DNA of 64,000 nucleotides from Psychromonas sp. L1A2 (GCF_009828855.1 NZ_WUAG01000002.1:124001-188000), one strand, 5' to 3'; counted from the first letter of the stretch, positions 1 to 9,052 are shown. The notes: a model not told the origin generated them from the sequence alone. A program made the numbers and translations.

Positions 1-49
1 CTTTTGGTTAATGCTCCGATAGACGATTAACGAAGTTAATCTTCGAAAG

Positions 50-122
50 GCTCAATTTACGCCTTAAACTAAGTCATTTTTCCTACGCAAAGTTTAGATC
101 ACTTATTTAATGTAATCGGTAT
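50..122 (-). repeat. MITE family A copy, cut by window start or degraded
   Basis: This stretch matches, in reverse orientation, the first half of the full-length element at 42468-42629. It shares the block around ATCACTTATTTAATGTAATC and the TTTTTCCTnCGCAAA and TTTACGCnTTAAACTAAG segments. The outer end is at base 122 (CGGTAT). Bases 1-49 are only weakly similar, so the inner limit is uncertain. Confidence 0.7.
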
Positions 123-212
123 AACTATAAGTAATTTTATCTTGATTGTTTTATTGTAAGTTATTGGATATTCTAAAATAAATTAATTAGTTTTATGAAA
201 GGATATTGAACA

Positions 213-845
213 ATGAAAACCATTTTATGCTTTGGTGACTCCAACACTTGGGGATACTCTCCTTCTCTAGAACGACGTTATAACGAATCTGAACGATGGA
301 CTATGTTGCTACAATCCCAATTACTTAGTGAATATCGTATTATTGAAGAGGGATTGAATAGCCGTACCACGGTATTTGAAGACCCATTTGAAGCGGGTAA
401 AAAAGGACTAGATTACCTACTCCCCTGCTTAGGAAGCCATCACCCTGATTTGGTGATCATTATGCTAGGTACCAACGATTTAAAATCCAGATTTAATGTG
501 ACCGCGAGCGATATCTCTAAGGGTGCAGCACGATTGATTGAGGTGGCTAAAAATTTCAATCCAGGCTTTATGAGCAAAGCGCCTGAAGTACTTTTAATTT
601 CTCCTGCACATGTATTGGAACTAGATAATGGTAAAGAAGGTTGGGATGGTGCTCAAGCTAAATCCGAACAGTTTAGCCACTATTATGAGTTACGCGCGAA
701 GGAATTAGGTTGTCACTTTCTAGATGCCGCTAAGTTTATAGAACCTTGTAAAAAAGAGGGAATACATTGGCATCCTGAGCAGCATATCAAACTTGCCAAT
801 AAGCTGAGTCAATTGATTCCTACAATATTACCACTGGACGAATAA
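213..845 (+). CDS. SGNH/GDSL-family esterase
   Basis: A 210-residue cytoplasmic hydrolase of the SGNH (GDSL) lipase/arylesterase superfamily. Block I is GDSN at residues 8-11, with Ser10 as nucleophile. Block III is GTND at 86-89. The block V histidine is in EGIH at 182-185, where the usual Asp of the D-x-x-H pair is a Glu. The length is typical for single-domain bacterial members. An AAAGGAT ribosome site precedes the ATG. It stands alone, divergent from guaD, and no signal peptide is visible. Ester hydrolysis is a family inference; the natural substrate cannot be told from sequence. Confidence 0.85.
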   Translation: MKTILCFGDSNTWGYSPSLERRYNESERWTMLLQSQLLSEYRIIEEGLNSRTTVFEDPFEAGKKGLDYLLPCLGSHHPDLVIIMLGTNDLKSRFNVTASDISKGAARLIEVAKNFNPGFMSKAPEVLLISPAHVLELDNGKEGWDGAQAKSEQFSHYYELRAKELGCHFLDAAKFIEPCKKEGIHWHPEQHIKLANKLSQLIPTILPLDE

Positions 846-1173
846 AACTAGATGAGTAGTGGTTGGGTTATCTTGGCCACTAGTTCAAAGCAAAACCTAC
901 TATGTTTCCTTGGATGTTTTGTGGTACTAAGCGAGTTAGAAGTTAAAGTTAAACCAATCACACTAATTAATTGATCTATTTTACTGGTTAAAATAACTTA
1001 CTTAATGTAATCGTTATAAAAAAGCAAAACTTTAACATCCCGCTTGTATTTTCAATACTTAATCATTAATTTTCTAACTTATAGTTTCTTTTTTGTTAGC
1101 ATTTTAAATATAACTTCAATCTTTGAGTACCCACAACTTTAAGATCCTTTCTTTTTTTATTCTTGAATTCAAG
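846..1173. other. Intergenic region between SGNH hydrolase and guaD 3' ends
   Basis: This 328-bp AT-rich stretch separates two converging genes. Apart from the short family A element at 952-1018 I see no gene and no convincing terminator. Confidence 0.6.
952..1018 (-). repeat. 67-bp deletion derivative of MITE family A
   Basis: A short inverted-repeat element. Its reverse complement matches 51321-51387 along nearly its whole length, including ACTTAATGTAATCG at one end and ACCAATCACACTAATTAA at the other. Both copies are about 67 bp and keep the two ends of the 162-bp element while lacking the same interior. Confidence 0.75.
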
Positions 1174-2544
1174 CTATAACTTACGTGAGTGAACTTTTTC
1201 ACCTTGAACCCATACTTCTCGAATATTTTCAGGGCGGGCTAGGTACATGATTTTTTGAAATACATCGTTTAAATCTTCATCAGGATTAAAAATAGGCAAC
1301 TTTGCAGACGAGACCCTTGAATCGATAATCTGTATATCCCATGCATAATTTTCTTCTAGGCGACCAATAGGCAAACTTAAGCTTTCACCGCCACCAGCAG
1401 TCGCAAAGTAGAAAGCTTCATTAATGGTAATACGTGACGATGGCAATCCACGCTGTTCGGCCGGCAGTGCAGGATTGACGCCATCTTCTAACATTCTCGA
1501 TGACATCACAGCTTGTCTAGCATTGTCGAAAAGACTAGGTGAAAATCCTCCAGAAAGGTCCGACCCTAATCCCACATCGATACCTTTTGCATGTAGATGT
1601 GAAATAGGAATAACACTGTTGGCAAAATAAGCATTTGAAATAGGACAATGGGCTATTGCAGTACCTGTTTTAGCAAATAAATGAGCATCGTCATCATCTA
1701 AAAAATTACAATGTGCCATCACAGCTTTATCACCTAATAGGCCAAAATCATTTAACGCAAACGCATCATTTTTTTGAAACCTGTCCTGTACATGATGATG
1801 CTCCCAATCACTTTCGCTGCAGTGTGACTGAACATGCGTATCATGTTTCGCTACTAATTCACCTAACCCCTTCAAAGCCGCGTCGGTACAACTTGGAATA
1901 AAGCGTGGAGTGACAACAGGATAAACGCCTTGTTTTGTTGATTTGGCTAATGCTTTAACAGCTAAAATAAACTCTTCGGTTTCTGCCAAGGCAGTTTTAG
2001 TATCGACATCTCGGTAAAATGGTGGATTTTGTTCAGGATCATCCATAACAACTTTTCCAACTAATCCTCGCTGCCCTTTTTGTGCACAGATTTCAGCAAG
2101 TAATAAGCTAGCTTCCTTGTGGACAGTGGCAAAATAAAGGGAAGTTGTTGTGCCATTTGCGAGTAATGTACTCACTAGATCGTCATAGACTTCTTTAGCA
2201 AACGTTAAGTCGGAAAATTTAGATTCAATGGGAAAGGTGTAGGTATTTAGCCAATCATAAAGCGGAATATCTAAAGCAGTTCCAGACTGAGCCCATTGGG
2301 GGGCGTGAACATGAGTATCAACAAAGCCGGGTAAAAAATATTGTCCAGGTTCTAGTTGATGAAAATGGACTTTTCCCTCATGTGCTCTGAGCATCTCTTG
2401 ATAGTCAGCATCGTTAGGTGAAAGCACTTTTTCAATCATGCCATTTTGATTAATACAAAAAAGATGCTCTTTTAAAATAAGGATATCTTTTGAGCTCTTA
2501 CTTGTAAAAGCAGTTCCTTTAAAGACCTGTGTATAGTTAGCCAT
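1174..2544 (-). CDS. guaD: Guanine deaminase
   Basis: A 456-residue amidohydrolase expected to convert guanine to xanthine and ammonia in purine salvage. It has the metal-binding PGFVDTHVHAPQ motif (His78, His80), HCSES near residue 240, a further AHC histidine near 275 and the GLGSDLSGG metal Asp near 328. These are the signature elements of GuaD rather than of cytosine or adenosine deaminases. The length is normal (about 430-450). It is monocistronic here, with no xanthine dehydrogenase or purine permease beside it, so it probably serves salvage or nitrogen scavenging alone. Confidence 0.93.
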   Translation of the reverse strand: MANYTQVFKGTAFTSKSSKDILILKEHLFCINQNGMIEKVLSPNDADYQEMLRAHEGKVHFHQLEPGQYFLPGFVDTHVHAPQWAQSGTALDIPLYDWLNTYTFPIESKFSDLTFAKEVYDDLVSTLLANGTTTSLYFATVHKEASLLLAEICAQKGQRGLVGKVVMDDPEQNPPFYRDVDTKTALAETEEFILAVKALAKSTKQGVYPVVTPRFIPSCTDAALKGLGELVAKHDTHVQSHCSESDWEHHHVQDRFQKNDAFALNDFGLLGDKAVMAHCNFLDDDDAHLFAKTGTAIAHCPISNAYFANSVIPISHLHAKGIDVGLGSDLSGGFSPSLFDNARQAVMSSRMLEDGVNPALPAEQRGLPSSRITINEAFYFATAGGGESLSLPIGRLEENYAWDIQIIDSRVSSAKLPIFNPDEDLNDVFQKIMYLARPENIREVWVQGEKVHSRKL

Positions 2545-3074
2545 TAATATTTCCTCATTATGTTGTAAGCCTAAGATCTTATTTACTGATAATTAGCACC
2601 ATTACAGTGTCGCTTTTAAACAAAGGTCGATGACTAAGATATGGCATGGTGTATCCCTATAGACACGCAAAAGACAGAAGACCGAAGACATTGCAGCTTA
2701 ACTTTATCTATAAAAACCTGAGTATAAAAATATCCAGCATAAAAAAGCACTGAATTTAGGAGTGATAAACATCATAACTTATTTATTTTCAAAATGAAGC
2801 TTGATGCTATTTATCGTAAAAAATGAAGGAAATATTAACATTTTACACCGTGAAAATAAGCACGGAGAGCACCACGAAAAATGCAATGATAAGAAGGTGT
2901 ATCTAAAAGCGACACTTGTGATTGAGGAGATGGGGCTATAACAACTACCCTTTAGTATGTAAAAACTACATGACTAAAAGGTAGAACTAAAAATATCAGT
3001 CTTCAAAGTTTATGGCTGTTAATACTTTCATTCCAATACTTTCATCCCAATACTTTCAGCTTATTTTTAATACT
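2545..3074. other. Non-coding gap with an inverted repeat pair and repeat C
   Basis: There is no plausible gene in these 530 bases. A perfect 13-bp inverted pair, AGTGTCGCTTTTA at 2606-2618 and its complement at 2904-2916, frames about 285 bp of unrecognised sequence. Repeat C follows, and then three near-copies of AATACTTTCA(TT/TC)CC between about 3020 and 3060. Confidence 0.6.
2904..3012. repeat. Repeat C, copy 1, with a long hairpin
   Basis: This block shares GCGACACTTGTGAT, AAAAACTACAT and TAGAACTAAAAATAT, in the same order and spacing, with 7511-7612. It contains a strong dyad at 2945-2984: CTACCCTTTAGTATGTA, a short loop, then TACATGACTAAAAGGTAG, with one mismatch and one bulge. It lies just past the 3' end of the reverse-strand DUF2237 gene. 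Confidence 0.65.
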
Positions 3075-3452
3075 CTAATTTAGATCCATTGCGTATTTTT
3101 TCAGTAATTCCATTGGCACAATATCTAACGCTTTAATGTGGGTTCTCGTTAGGTGAATTCTGGGTGCCATATTAGCCTTTTCAGCTTCTAACCACCTTGC
3201 AGCACATAAGCACCAGCTGTTGCCCGGCTTTAAACCTTTAAAACCAAATTCAGGGATAGGAGTCGATAAATCATTACCTCTAAACCTTGAATATTCTAAG
3301 AACTCTTTTGTTACGTTGATACAGACAGTATGCGAACCAACATCATCTTTATTCGTATTGCATTTTCCATCGCGGTAAAAGCCAGTGATTGGATTATCAC
3401 AACACATTTCTAACGCTTCACCATACACATTTATAGATTCATCCATTTCCAT
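3075..3452 (-). CDS. DUF2237 family protein
   Basis: A 125-residue soluble protein matching the DUF2237 family by its ordered motifs. These are NVYGEALEMCCDNPITGFYR at the N terminus, DVGSHTVC, EFLEYSRFRGNDLSTP, GLKPGNSWCLCAARW and a C-terminal THIKALD. The conserved cysteines (CC, HTVC, CLC) suggest metal binding or redox chemistry, but no function is established that I know of. The gene runs alone on the reverse strand between guaD and a GIY-YIG-like gene. A second Met at residue 3 leaves the exact start open by six bases. Confidence 0.85.
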   Translation of the reverse strand: MEMDESINVYGEALEMCCDNPITGFYRDGKCNTNKDDVGSHTVCINVTKEFLEYSRFRGNDLSTPIPEFGFKGLKPGNSWCLCAARWLEAEKANMAPRIHLTRTHIKALDIVPMELLKKYAMDLN

Positions 3453-3607
3453 CGTACAATACCTTTATTTTATCACCAATGAGAAAGTTTACGCCCGCTT
3501 AAGCGGACAAACATCGTGGGTTTGAATATGTAGCAAAGAGAAACCTAAGCCACTGTTTTACTTTAATTTCAGTGACATTTAAATTGCTTATATGCTTAGC
3601 GATGACA

Positions 3608-3928
3608 CTACCGTATATTCTGATTATTGGGCTGATATTTACTAATCCAATCCTGTGTCAGTGACTTCGCTGAATTTTCGCACTCAGTAACAAACCAACG
3701 AAATGCCACCACCTTATCAGTGGCGATTGTGTCAATCAAGGCGGCCAGCGTTTTCTCAAAACAGTTAGCCGATGCAATCCCGACATACATTACATCACTA
3801 CTTTCATTTAACAAAACAAAAGCACCTTGCTCTTTAGGAGCTTGATCTAACTTTGACGGATAATCGAAGGCGTAGGTTGACTGCCTAGCAACGCGACTAT
3901 CTTTTTTATCTTTATGACTAAATCTCAT
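3608..3928 (-). CDS. Small degenerate GIY-YIG-like protein
   Basis: A 106-residue protein of unknown role. Residues 35-55 (GAFVLLN then DVMYVGIAS) resemble the two strands of a GIY-YIG nuclease fold, and the C-terminal DWISKYQPNN resembles its closing helix. The first Tyr is Phe, and the catalytic Glu that normally precedes the closing helix appears to be Thr or Gln, so nuclease activity is doubtful. The N terminus is basic (RFSHKDKKDSR) and could contact nucleic acid. The fold call is by eye and moderate. No operon partner is evident. Confidence 0.6.
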   Translation of the reverse strand: MRFSHKDKKDSRVARQSTYAFDYPSKLDQAPKEQGAFVLLNESSDVMYVGIASANCFEKTLAALIDTIATDKVVAFRWFVTECENSAKSLTQDWISKYQPNNQNIR

Positions 3929-4159
3929 GTTTACCTCTCAACATTAATAAGTATGGAACGAATAAATATAGATCGAATAAATATAGAACGCTTTTATAGC
4001 GCCTACATTTGCTTTCAATATGGGGATAGAACGCTACGCCCAAAAAATGGATAAATACACATACACGCATGACAAATAACGAGGCTGTAGAATGATTCTA
4101 TTGTCGAGAACATCATGCTGTACGATAGATAATCAACCCCAACGACATTAACAAAACCA

Positions 4160-5302
4160 TTAACTTAAGATTACAGGAACTCGATGGTATCCACCGACGG
4201 GTGCGACTTCTCGTTCAGGTGGTTGCCCATCGACAAAGCTAATGTTGTTGAATGATGAAAGGAGCGTTTGTAATGCGATCCTTAATTCCAAAGAAGCTAA
4301 TAATTGTCCAGGGCAAGCATGTTTACCTATTCCGTAAACTAAGTTTTTATCTGCATTTTTAATAGGATCAAATTGATTGTTATCAAACACCGCTTGGTCA
4401 CGATTTGCTGACGTCCAATTCAGTTGTATTTTTGCACCCGCTGGAATATCTTGCCCGCTAATATGTACAGGGCACTTCGTCACTCTTCGGTTAGAAACAA
4501 AAGGGTTATCAATGCGCAATATTTCATTAATAATTGCTTCTACCTGTTCATTTGAAGACGTTTTTATTGTGGTCATCAACTCAGGGTGTTCGGCAATATA
4601 AGCAATAAGAACACCAACACATAAAGCGATAGAGCCGAGATCACCACCAGTCCAATTGCGTAATATAGAAACAATTTCTTGATCCGTTAATAACTTTCCA
4701 TTCACCATTTCTCGGCAAAGTTGTGCAGTAATATCGTCAGCAGTTCCATTTTGTTCAGCACGACGAGATTGAATAATTTCACGTACAATATCATCAAACT
4801 CTTCAGCGACGTTGGCTGTCCATTCATGTTTACCTGAACGTGTTGCCGCATGATTTTCTTTCATCCAAGCTAATAAACGTGGTTCTAATTCCGCAGGCCA
4901 ACCTAACCATTGGCATTGAGCACGAACCGCGAATACAGCACCAATATCATTGACGACATCAATCACTTTGCCTTTGGGTACTTGTGCAATCAACTCGCTA
5001 GTGACACGTTCAAAAACAGGAATAAAGGGTGTCAGTGCTTCATGCGTTAGATAACGATCGAGCACTGCGCGGTATTGAGTATGTTCCTCACCATCTAAAC
5101 CATTCGGAATTTGTAAGTAACGAGAAACATGACTTGAAAAGCGTTCATGATCCAACGCTGTTGCCATGACATTGGCGTGTTTTAATAAGACCCATTCACC
5201 GCTCGTATTCTTGATAATGGCATGCTTGGTTCTTAATTCATCGGTAAAAGCTCGAACATCGTTGCCTGCGAGAGATAAGTCTATTGGCAATTTTTCAGTC
5301 AT
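4160..5302 (-). CDS. Cytochrome P450
   Basis: A 380-residue soluble bacterial P450. The K-helix ExxR is EILR, and the heme-thiolate loop is YGIGKHACPG, with Tyr where the consensus has Phe. The I-helix reads TGGDLGSIAL, so the usual oxygen-activating Thr of AGxxT is displaced or replaced by Gly/Ser. I chose the ATG at 5302 because GGAAG lies just upstream; the open frame continues 28 codons further with no family resemblance. No ferredoxin, ferredoxin reductase or substrate-pathway gene is adjacent. Substrate unknown. A lone P450 is unusual in this kind of genome and may be acquired. Confidence 0.9.
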   Translation of the reverse strand: MTEKLPIDLSLAGNDVRAFTDELRTKHAIIKNTSGEWVLLKHANVMATALDHERFSSHVSRYLQIPNGLDGEEHTQYRAVLDRYLTHEALTPFIPVFERVTSELIAQVPKGKVIDVVNDIGAVFAVRAQCQWLGWPAELEPRLLAWMKENHAATRSGKHEWTANVAEEFDDIVREIIQSRRAEQNGTADDITAQLCREMVNGKLLTDQEIVSILRNWTGGDLGSIALCVGVLIAYIAEHPELMTTIKTSSNEQVEAIINEILRIDNPFVSNRRVTKCPVHISGQDIPAGAKIQLNWTSANRDQAVFDNNQFDPIKNADKNLVYGIGKHACPGQLLASLELRIALQTLLSSFNNISFVDGQPPEREVAPVGGYHRVPVILS

Positions 5303-6186
5303 AACACTTCCTATGAGAAAATATAACTTAAGGGAATCGAGATGGGTAAATATGACGTCATTATTCATGTAGTCATGAATACACATCCTATTTGTCTCGT
5401 CACTTTTCAGCCAATGGCTAAGAGAAAACCTATTGATTTAGCTGATAAACAGGCTAGTGATTAAAACATTTTTGAATAGAAAAAGGGCTTTGTATTCTTT
5501 GTTATACAAAACTAATTAGTCTTTTATTGATCATAATCAACGTTATGCTTTTGCGTACTTTTAGGGGGAATAGAGCGTTAATAATAGCAATGGCGTTTTG
5601 CCTTTTGTCTTTATATTTTTTGGCTGTCTAGTACTTAGCTGTAATGATTCGATGACTTATTCGATAAGGTGTATCAGATAATGATACTTGCGATTCGTGA
5701 GATTAAGCCATAAAAAACTACCTACTAATACCAAAAGAATTAATAAGGTGATCATTCTTGCTGGTTAAAATCACCCCTAACTGCGTTGTGAGTTTTGAAG
5801 TGAGAACAACTATCTCCTACAACTCACGCCTTATTAGTGTTAATTTTTCCTGCACAATCTCTGATCACTTATTTAATTCCATTGGTATAAATGCAGGAAT
5901 AAGCATTTTTATGAGAGAGTTTACCCATTAAAATAATTCAAATAGATTGGTGTCCTCTACTTATCTTGTCCTCTATTTATCAACACTTGGCTAGTCAATA
6001 TTTATCGAATTGCGTGTGCTTAATTCATTGATATCGACAATGCATTTAATTTGATAGAGTGAAGCATTGGGTGCTCATTATTTTGTAGAATATAGGAGAA
6101 CCAATAAGGCAAAATTTAATTATAAAGGAAGCTTTACCAGTCTTTTTCTTCATTTCGTTATTATCAGCCATTAAAGGTTATTTATT
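5303..6186. other. Intergenic region between divergent P450 and transglutaminase-like genes
   Basis: These 884 AT-rich bases hold the promoters of two divergent genes and one complete MITE family B element (5728-5888). I see no open frame with a plausible start and ribosome site. Confidence 0.55.
5728..5888 (+). repeat. MITE family B, full copy (161 bp)
   Basis: The left end is ATACCAAAAGAATTAATAAG and the right end is the near-complement CTTATTTAATTCCATTGGTAT. The interior carries ACTGCGTTGTGAGTTTTGAA and CTCCTACAACTCACGCCTTA. Three near-identical 161-bp copies lie at 53911, 54231 and 54551, and a truncated one at 9732. Confidence 0.9.
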
Positions 6187-7017
6187 ATGTATTATGTAAA
6201 AATCTTATCAGAGCTTATTTATACGGTCGATGCTACATCAAGTTTTGTTTTTAATATTGCAGCGGCTAATACGGTGCATCAACAAACAATAGAAGAGAAC
6301 CTGACTATCTCACCAACGATTGACAGTGAATGGTTTCAACTTAACGACTTTGGTTCTCGTGGGCTTCGCCTAAAAGTAGAACCCTGTGAATTAAGTATCC
6401 AATATAGCGCAACAGTACAATTATCTCCTGATATTGAACAGGATAAGTATATAAATGAAGTTGAGCATAAAAGCTTACCAACATCTGTCCTCCCTTTTTT
6501 AAACCCAAGCCGATATTGTGAGTCTGACCGTCTCGGACGCCTTGCTTGGAAAGAATTTGGCCAGTTACCAAGTGGCTACTCTCGAGTCGTCGAAATTTGC
6601 AACTGGGTAAATAATCATATTGACTATGTTGCGGGTAGTACCGATGCATCTTCAAGCGCTTGTGATGTACTTATTCAACGAGCAGGTGTGTGTCGTGATT
6701 TTGCACATGTGAGTATCGCTCTATGTCGTGCTTTAGGTATTCCTGCTCGTTATGTTTCGGGTTATGCCGTTGGTTTAGAGCCACCTGATTTCCATGGATT
6801 TTTCGAAGCCTATTTAGGGGATCGCTGGTATCTTTTTGACGCCACTCAAATGGCTCCCTTAAGTGGATTAGTCAGAATAGGCATTGGACTTGATGCTGCA
6901 ACCACGTCATTTGCTAATATTGTCGGTCAGGCGAAAATGCAGTTTATTAAAGTAGAGGCTACATCTGCAGATTCCGATTTCCCCTATAATAACGGTTCTC
7001 CCGTTTCAACGGCTTAG
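6187..7017 (+). CDS. Transglutaminase-like family protein
   Basis: A 276-residue protein with a papain-like transglutaminase core. GVCRDFAHVSIALCRALGIP carries the nucleophile Cys169, DFHGFFEAY carries His203 and RWYLFDAT carries Asp218, so the triad is complete. The N-terminal 110 residues resemble the beta-rich domain usual in bacterial transglutaminase-like proteins. No signal peptide is seen. Such proteins are generally thought to be proteases or amidases rather than cross-linking enzymes. The companion alpha-E and circularly permuted ATP-grasp genes found with many homologues are absent here. Substrate unknown. Confidence 0.85.
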   Translation: MYYVKILSELIYTVDATSSFVFNIAAANTVHQQTIEENLTISPTIDSEWFQLNDFGSRGLRLKVEPCELSIQYSATVQLSPDIEQDKYINEVEHKSLPTSVLPFLNPSRYCESDRLGRLAWKEFGQLPSGYSRVVEICNWVNNHIDYVAGSTDASSSACDVLIQRAGVCRDFAHVSIALCRALGIPARYVSGYAVGLEPPDFHGFFEAYLGDRWYLFDATQMAPLSGLVRIGIGLDAATTSFANIVGQAKMQFIKVEATSADSDFPYNNGSPVSTA

Positions 7018-7645
7018 GCTATTAGGTTTATGGCAAAATCAGAAATCTATAAATATTTAACTTAATACTATTTCGTTATTTGTCAAAACGGTAACGAAAT
7101 TAGTTAATCACTTAATTTAATAGATTTGGAAAGCTAAATAGATCTAGAAAGCTAATAATTTAGGCCACCAAAAACAAAGCTATTTCCGTTATTAAAAAAT
7201 GAAAAAAATATCGGAAATTCACGGTTTAATAAAATAAAAATACAACTTAATGGCAATTTGAAAAATAATAGCTTTTACAGATATGAAATTTTTAGCTGCT
7301 GCTAATTAATATATTGATTAAGTTGTGAAGAGAAAAATACGCTAGTAGATAAACTCACAGATATACATATATTTTTCTCTCCCTATAATACTATTTTCAT
7401 TGCTAGCAAATCTAAAGACTAACGGAAACAGGTTTCTATCTACCGGTAAAACTTGGCATTAAATAAGAACGTCGAATATAACGTGAAATACAGTGGTAAT
7501 AAAATACACCTGAAGCGACACTTGTGATCGGCGAGGTAATCTCATCACAATTACCTCTTAGCATGCAAAAACTACATCAATAAAAGATAGAACTAAAAAT
7601 ATAAGTCGTTAAAGCTTATCATTTTTATGACTGTCCACTGCTTTG
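7018..7645. other. Intergenic region with a hairpin and repeat C copy 2
   Basis: These 628 bases lie between the converging transglutaminase-like and exonuclease/Cho genes. A perfect 9-bp dyad, ATTTCGTTA at 7070-7078 and TAACGAAAT at 7092-7100, follows the transglutaminase-like gene but lacks a T-run. Repeat C lies at 7511-7612. No gene is seen. Confidence 0.55.
7511..7612. repeat. Repeat C, copy 2
   Basis: This matches 2904-3012 in order: GAAGCGACACTTGTGAT, a variable GAG-rich part, AAAAACTACAT, then TAGAACTAAAAATAT. The dyad present in copy 1 is much weaker here. It too sits just beyond the 3' end of a reverse-strand gene. Confidence 0.65.
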
Positions 7646-9052
7646 TTATTCTAAGGTGATAAGCGTATGATTTTTTTGTAGTTGAGAGATACATATTTTA
7701 TAAAAATCAGTATCGAGTTTAACCGTCGTATCAAAGTCAAAACTTTCCAATTCACTTTCATCACTAACATTACCTAAATACAGCCAATGAGAAATAATAT
7801 GAATACAACTTATATCGCTTTCTTCATTATATTCTTTGATGCCGATAGCACCTTGGTACGGCCAACCTTTAAGTTTGATCGGTGCTAAGGCCTGCTGCAT
7901 CCGCATTTGATAGATAAGTGGGTTTTCTTTACCGCAACATACCCCTTTACATTTTTTAAGTTGGTAGGCAAAACAAGGTCCTTTACCTTTCTCTAAACCC
8001 AGTTGAATCGCACATAAATTATGGTCGTCTTTCAATTTACGCAATGACTCATTTGCCCCTCTTCGTCCTTTGTAAAGCCCATAGGTATTTTTCAATGACG
8101 CTTTTTTCGACTGAGTGCTTAGGCTGTTTATATCAATAATTTTGGGTGCTGAAATATTCTCTTTTAAATCATTTTCCCAATAGAGAGTAAACAGCGTTTT
8201 TTGTTTACGTAGCTGCCTATTAAATAAAGGTGAACGCGATTTCACTAACTCTGACTCTAAGATCAACGCGCTAAACTCACCAGCAGTGACTATCCATTCA
8301 ATATTATGCACTTGTTGCGCCATACGCATTTCTCGATCATGACGATGATCACTAGAGAAGTGAGAAATAACGCGCGCTCTAATTTTTACACTTTTACCAA
8401 CGTACAATAAGTCCCCACTTTCACCATAGAATAAATAAACCCCTGGTTCGTTTGGCATATTATCGAAGAGTTCAGGATTTAAATGAGGTGGGATGCTAGA
8501 AAGTTTTTGCTGTAATTGCATCGCAGCGAATACATTTTCCTCATTAAAATCATCGACCATACGCGACACTAATTGAGGTAAGGCAGCTGCATCACCCATT
8601 GCTCTATGGCGAGCCTCACAAGTTAAATCAAATCGCTTAATGATACTGTCAAGGTTATGCACTTTAAATTGAGGGTACATTTTTCGTGAGAGTTTAACAG
8701 TGCAGACTATTGGGTACTTAAACTCGACCCCATTTTGTTTGAAGGCATTACGTAAAAAGCTGACGTCAAATCGGGCATTATGCGCGACAACAACATGCCC
8801 TTCAAACAACTCAAGAATCGTCGGAATCAGCTCATCTATAGTCGGAGCATCAGCAACCATTTCCGGGGTAATACCGGTTAGCTTTTGAATCATCAACGGA
8901 ATGTAAGTATCAGGGCACACCAGCGACTGCCATTTATCTATTATCACCCCATCTAGGGTTTGTACGATGGCAATCTCCGTAATACTATCTCTGGTTGGCT
9001 TACCGCCTGTAGTTTCAAGATCGACATAGGCCAGTCGACTAAAATCAACCAT
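7646..9052 (-). CDS. DnaQ-like 3'-5' exonuclease fused to Cho/UvrC GIY-YIG nuclease
   Basis: A 468-residue two-module nuclease. Residues 1-175 form a DEDDh exonuclease like DNA polymerase III epsilon: YVDLETTGG, AHNARFDVSFL and HRAMGDAA. From about residue 205 comes a GIY-YIG domain as in UvrC and Cho: PGVYLFYGESGDLLYVGKS, then LILESELVKSRSPLFN with the catalytic Glu. A Cys-rich CFAYQLKKCKGVCC segment follows, like the one after the nuclease domain of UvrC. The UvrB-binding and helix-hairpin-helix parts of UvrC are absent. A role in repair incision followed by trimming is likely. Similar fusions are known in proteobacteria; no SOS box was identified. Confidence 0.88.
   Translation of the reverse strand: MVDFSRLAYVDLETTGGKPTRDSITEIAIVQTLDGVIIDKWQSLVCPDTYIPLMIQKLTGITPEMVADAPTIDELIPTILELFEGHVVVAHNARFDVSFLRNAFKQNGVEFKYPIVCTVKLSRKMYPQFKVHNLDSIIKRFDLTCEARHRAMGDAAALPQLVSRMVDDFNEENVFAAMQLQQKLSSIPPHLNPELFDNMPNEPGVYLFYGESGDLLYVGKSVKIRARVISHFSSDHRHDREMRMAQQVHNIEWIVTAGEFSALILESELVKSRSPLFNRQLRKQKTLFTLYWENDLKENISAPKIIDINSLSTQSKKASLKNTYGLYKGRRGANESLRKLKDDHNLCAIQLGLEKGKGPCFAYQLKKCKGVCCGKENPLIYQMRMQQALAPIKLKGWPYQGAIGIKEYNEESDISCIHIISHWLYLGNVSDESELESFDFDTTVKLDTDFYKICISQLQKNHTLITLE

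Noticed and set aside
6341..6655. 104-codon reverse-strand frame inside the transglutaminase-like gene
   Set aside because: Antisense to a gene with an intact catalytic triad; no recognisable protein features.
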